Source: Bacillota bacterium (GTDB lineage Bacteria > Bacillota > Clostridia > Lutisporales > Lutisporaceae). Taken from it: DNA of 63,903 nucleotides. The stretch is from assembly GCA_023230985.1 (NCBI GenBank), contig JALNWH010000002.1, positions 1-63,903 on the forward strand, read 5' to 3'. The translations under genes were made by a program, and so were the position numbers. The notes under the pieces are model-generated. The model was given only the letters and a program-made list of their open reading frames with translations, ran no database searches and had not been told where the DNA came from. Of this stretch, positions 62,253 to 63,903 are shown piece after piece (the stretch's first letter is position 1; every line of letters begins with the position of its first letter).

Positions 62253-63587
62253 ATGAAATATATTGCCGGAGAAGATAGATTCCAAATTGCTTTTTTACCT
62301 GATTGCATTGATGATTATGTAAGTGAGGACAACCCTGTTCGAGTAATTGATGCATTTGTTAATCAGCTTGATATGGATAAGTTGGGATTTATAAGAGCGA
62401 TACCTAACAACACTGGCAGACCTTCTTATGATCCACGTGATTTACTCAAATTGTATATATACGGGTATTTTAATAAGGTTCGTTCCAGTAGAAAATTAAT
62501 GAAAGAATGCGCAAGAAATTTAGAGGTAATGTTTCTTCTAGGAAAGCTTACTCCTGATTTCAGAACCATAGCAGATTTTCGTAAGGATAATCCAAAAGCT
62601 TTGAAATCAGTTTTTAAAGCTTTTGTAAAAGTATGCTTAAAATTAAATCTGTATCAAAGAGAATTATTCGCTATTGATGGATCCAAGTTTCGCGCTCAAA
62701 ACAGTAAAAGTAATTGCTATAATAAAATAGTTTTAGAAAAGAAGCTTAAAAACATTGAAAATAATATCAGTAATTATTTAAACCATTTAAATAAAGAGGA
62801 TAAAAATGAAATTGCAGAGGAAGTAAGTCCAAAAAAGATAAATGAAGCCATAAAAAATCTTAAGGAAAGAAAAGATAAATATATCGAATATTTAAATGAG
62901 CTTGAGGAAACTGGAGAAAAACAGATTTTGACTACTGACCCGGAAGCTCGCAGGATGCATAGTAAAGACGGTTTTCATTGTTGTTACAATGTTCAGACTG
63001 CAATAGATAAGGGTAGTCATTTAATTGCAGATTATATGGTAACAAATCGTAATAATGACATAGGACTTTTAAATGATGTGTCTCAAGGTGTAAAAAAAAA
63101 CCTTGATATTCAAACTGTCGAAGTAGTAGCAGATAAAGGATATGAAAGTAAAGAAGATATTTTAAATTGTGTGATGAACGGAGTTATACCTAATGTTGCT
63201 TTGAAGTTTGATAAAAAAGAAAGGCTTTTTAGTATAGAATATGAAGATGCTGATATTACAGAGGAAATAAAAGCTTCAACTAAGTCAGAAGATATACAAA
63301 AATGTATAAAGGCAGGTATTCTCCCCAATTGTTATGAAAATTCTCCTATAGAAATAGAGATACAAAATCAATCTGTGCTTAGCTGTTTTATTTTAAATGA
63401 AGATGGCACTGTAACATGCCCAATAGGTCACAAGCTACCAAGAGTAAAAATGCGGGGGAAAAGTACTATTTACGGTAGTAAAGAAGCATGTCGCCAGTGT
63501 CCTAACAAGTGTACCGGTGGGAAAACTCATAAAACTGTAAGTTTTGGTCCTGATACAAAGTTTGTACCTGTTGTATTTGTCAACTGA
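62253..63587 (+). mobile_element. IS1182-family transposase, 3' truncated
   Basis: DDE transposase of 444 residues as it stands. N-terminal IS1182 pattern FLPDCIDDYVSEDNPVRVIDAFV and RPSYDPRDLLKLYIYGY; catalytic Asp in LFAIDGSKFRAQNSK; second in VEVVADKGYESKED; the zinc-like C-rich part CRQCPNKCTGG follows. Normal members run ~50-100 residues further and carry the last catalytic Glu; the protein stops in VVFVN exactly where an ISL3 element begins. ATG with GGCGGTGA. Probably inactive. Confidence 0.88.
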
Positions 63588-63601
63588 AAATTGGTTCTTC
63601 C

Positions 63602-63903
63602 TCATAATCGGTTATTATTGCTAAAAAATAAGGATTGGTATATGACCTTTTTTCTTAATAATTCATAACCTGCTCTACCATACATATCTCTTTTAATTTG
63701 CTTTATTTTATTCACATTTCCTTCTGTTACTCCGTTATTTATAGGATAGGATGCTGCATTTAATACTGCTTCCCAATCTGTTTTTAAAGATGAAATGAAC
63801 TTATTTATGCAATTATCATCGTGTTTACAGCTTAATAAATTAATAAAACATAAGGTATTTAAAGTAGTCAGGTAATCTTTAAAACGTTGGTAAAAGGTTT
63901 TAT
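63602..63903 (-). mobile_element. ISL3-family transposase, C-terminal part, runs off the window
   Basis: Open to the window edge, this frame encodes the last ~100 residues of an ISL3-type transposase: SSLKTDWEAVLNAASYPINN, then GVTEGNVNKIKQIKRDMYGRAGYELLR and KKVIYQSLFFSNNNRL. NGVTEGNVNKIK contains the catalytic Glu region of the family. The stop is TGA at 63602-63604. Its IS end appears to be at about 63588-63600 (ATTGGTTCTTCCTC), joined to the cut IS1182 transposase. The 5' part lies outside the window. Confidence 0.85.

Noticed and set aside
1..63903. CRISPR arrays, prophage genes, toxin-antitoxin pairs, restriction systems
   Set aside because: No regular repeat arrays and no gene of these types was found in any frame examined.

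Overview
The window is AT-rich, gene-dense bacterial DNA that reads as a chromosome segment of an anaerobic, endospore-forming Clostridia/Tissierellia-type Firmicute. Supporting features are an alpha/beta small acid-soluble spore protein, a GerMN-domain lipoprotein, a SpoVB-type flippase, a T-box leader, a PyrR attenuator, a CtsR operator and a c-di-AMP riboswitch. Purine-rich Shine-Dalgarno sites and many TTG/GTG starts fit the same picture. A rubredoxin and a probable selenoprotein suit a strict anaerobe. The genus cannot be fixed from the sequence alone.

Region by region. 0.2-5.5 kb: DUF4364 regulator, folC, valS with its T-box leader, pgsA. 5.7-8.4 kb: a three-gene ABC importer of the NMT1/SsuA type. 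8.4-15.1 kb: HAD phosphatase, rnhC, ddl, Asp/Glu racemase, tRNA-Gln(CUG), rubredoxin, PLP aminotransferase, deoC and pduL. 15.1-20.4 kb: a decayed repeat, a DUF1858 gene with an in-frame UGA at the second redox cysteine and a SECIS-like hairpin behind it, GerMN protein, clpB with a CtsR box, SASP, and a GNAT acetyltransferase behind a c-di-AMP riboswitch. 20.5-26 kb: FlK-like thioesterase, pyrBI with a PyrR attenuator, a frameshifted spoVB, pckA. 26.1-29.3 kb: cobalamin riboswitch followed by cobT-cobU-cobS-cobC, which is lower-loop assembly of B12. 29.5-31.5 kb: an ornithine cyclodeaminase-family reductase with a proline-racemase-family protein carrying the Cys/Thr signature of trans-3-hydroxyproline dehydratase. 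31.5-37.3 kb: a probable 6S RNA, a 2-hydroxyacid dehydrogenase, dinB, a MITE-like repeat, folD, a YczE-like membrane protein and gap.

37.5-53.2 kb: an ATPase, a CARDB-type secreted protein and a MacB-type permease form an operon. It is followed by a C_GCAxxG_C_C redox protein, a 2842-residue cyclic beta-1,2-glucan synthase-like protein, and a nucleotidyltransferase fused to a decayed phosphomannomutase domain. 53.3-61.9 kb: asparaginase, a decayed S41 peptidase, an ECF S-component, an SLH-domain surface protein, RNase P RNA, a zinc-ribbon coiled-coil protein, Nif3 and TrmK. 62-63.9 kb: an IS1182-type transposase that stops early beside a convergent ISL3-type transposase running off the window.

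The strongest candidate for something little described is the small DUF1858 selenoprotein at 15.4-15.6 kb. After it come the c-di-AMP-controlled acetyltransferase, the paired glucan-synthase/pseudo-mutase locus, and the ABC/CARDB operon.
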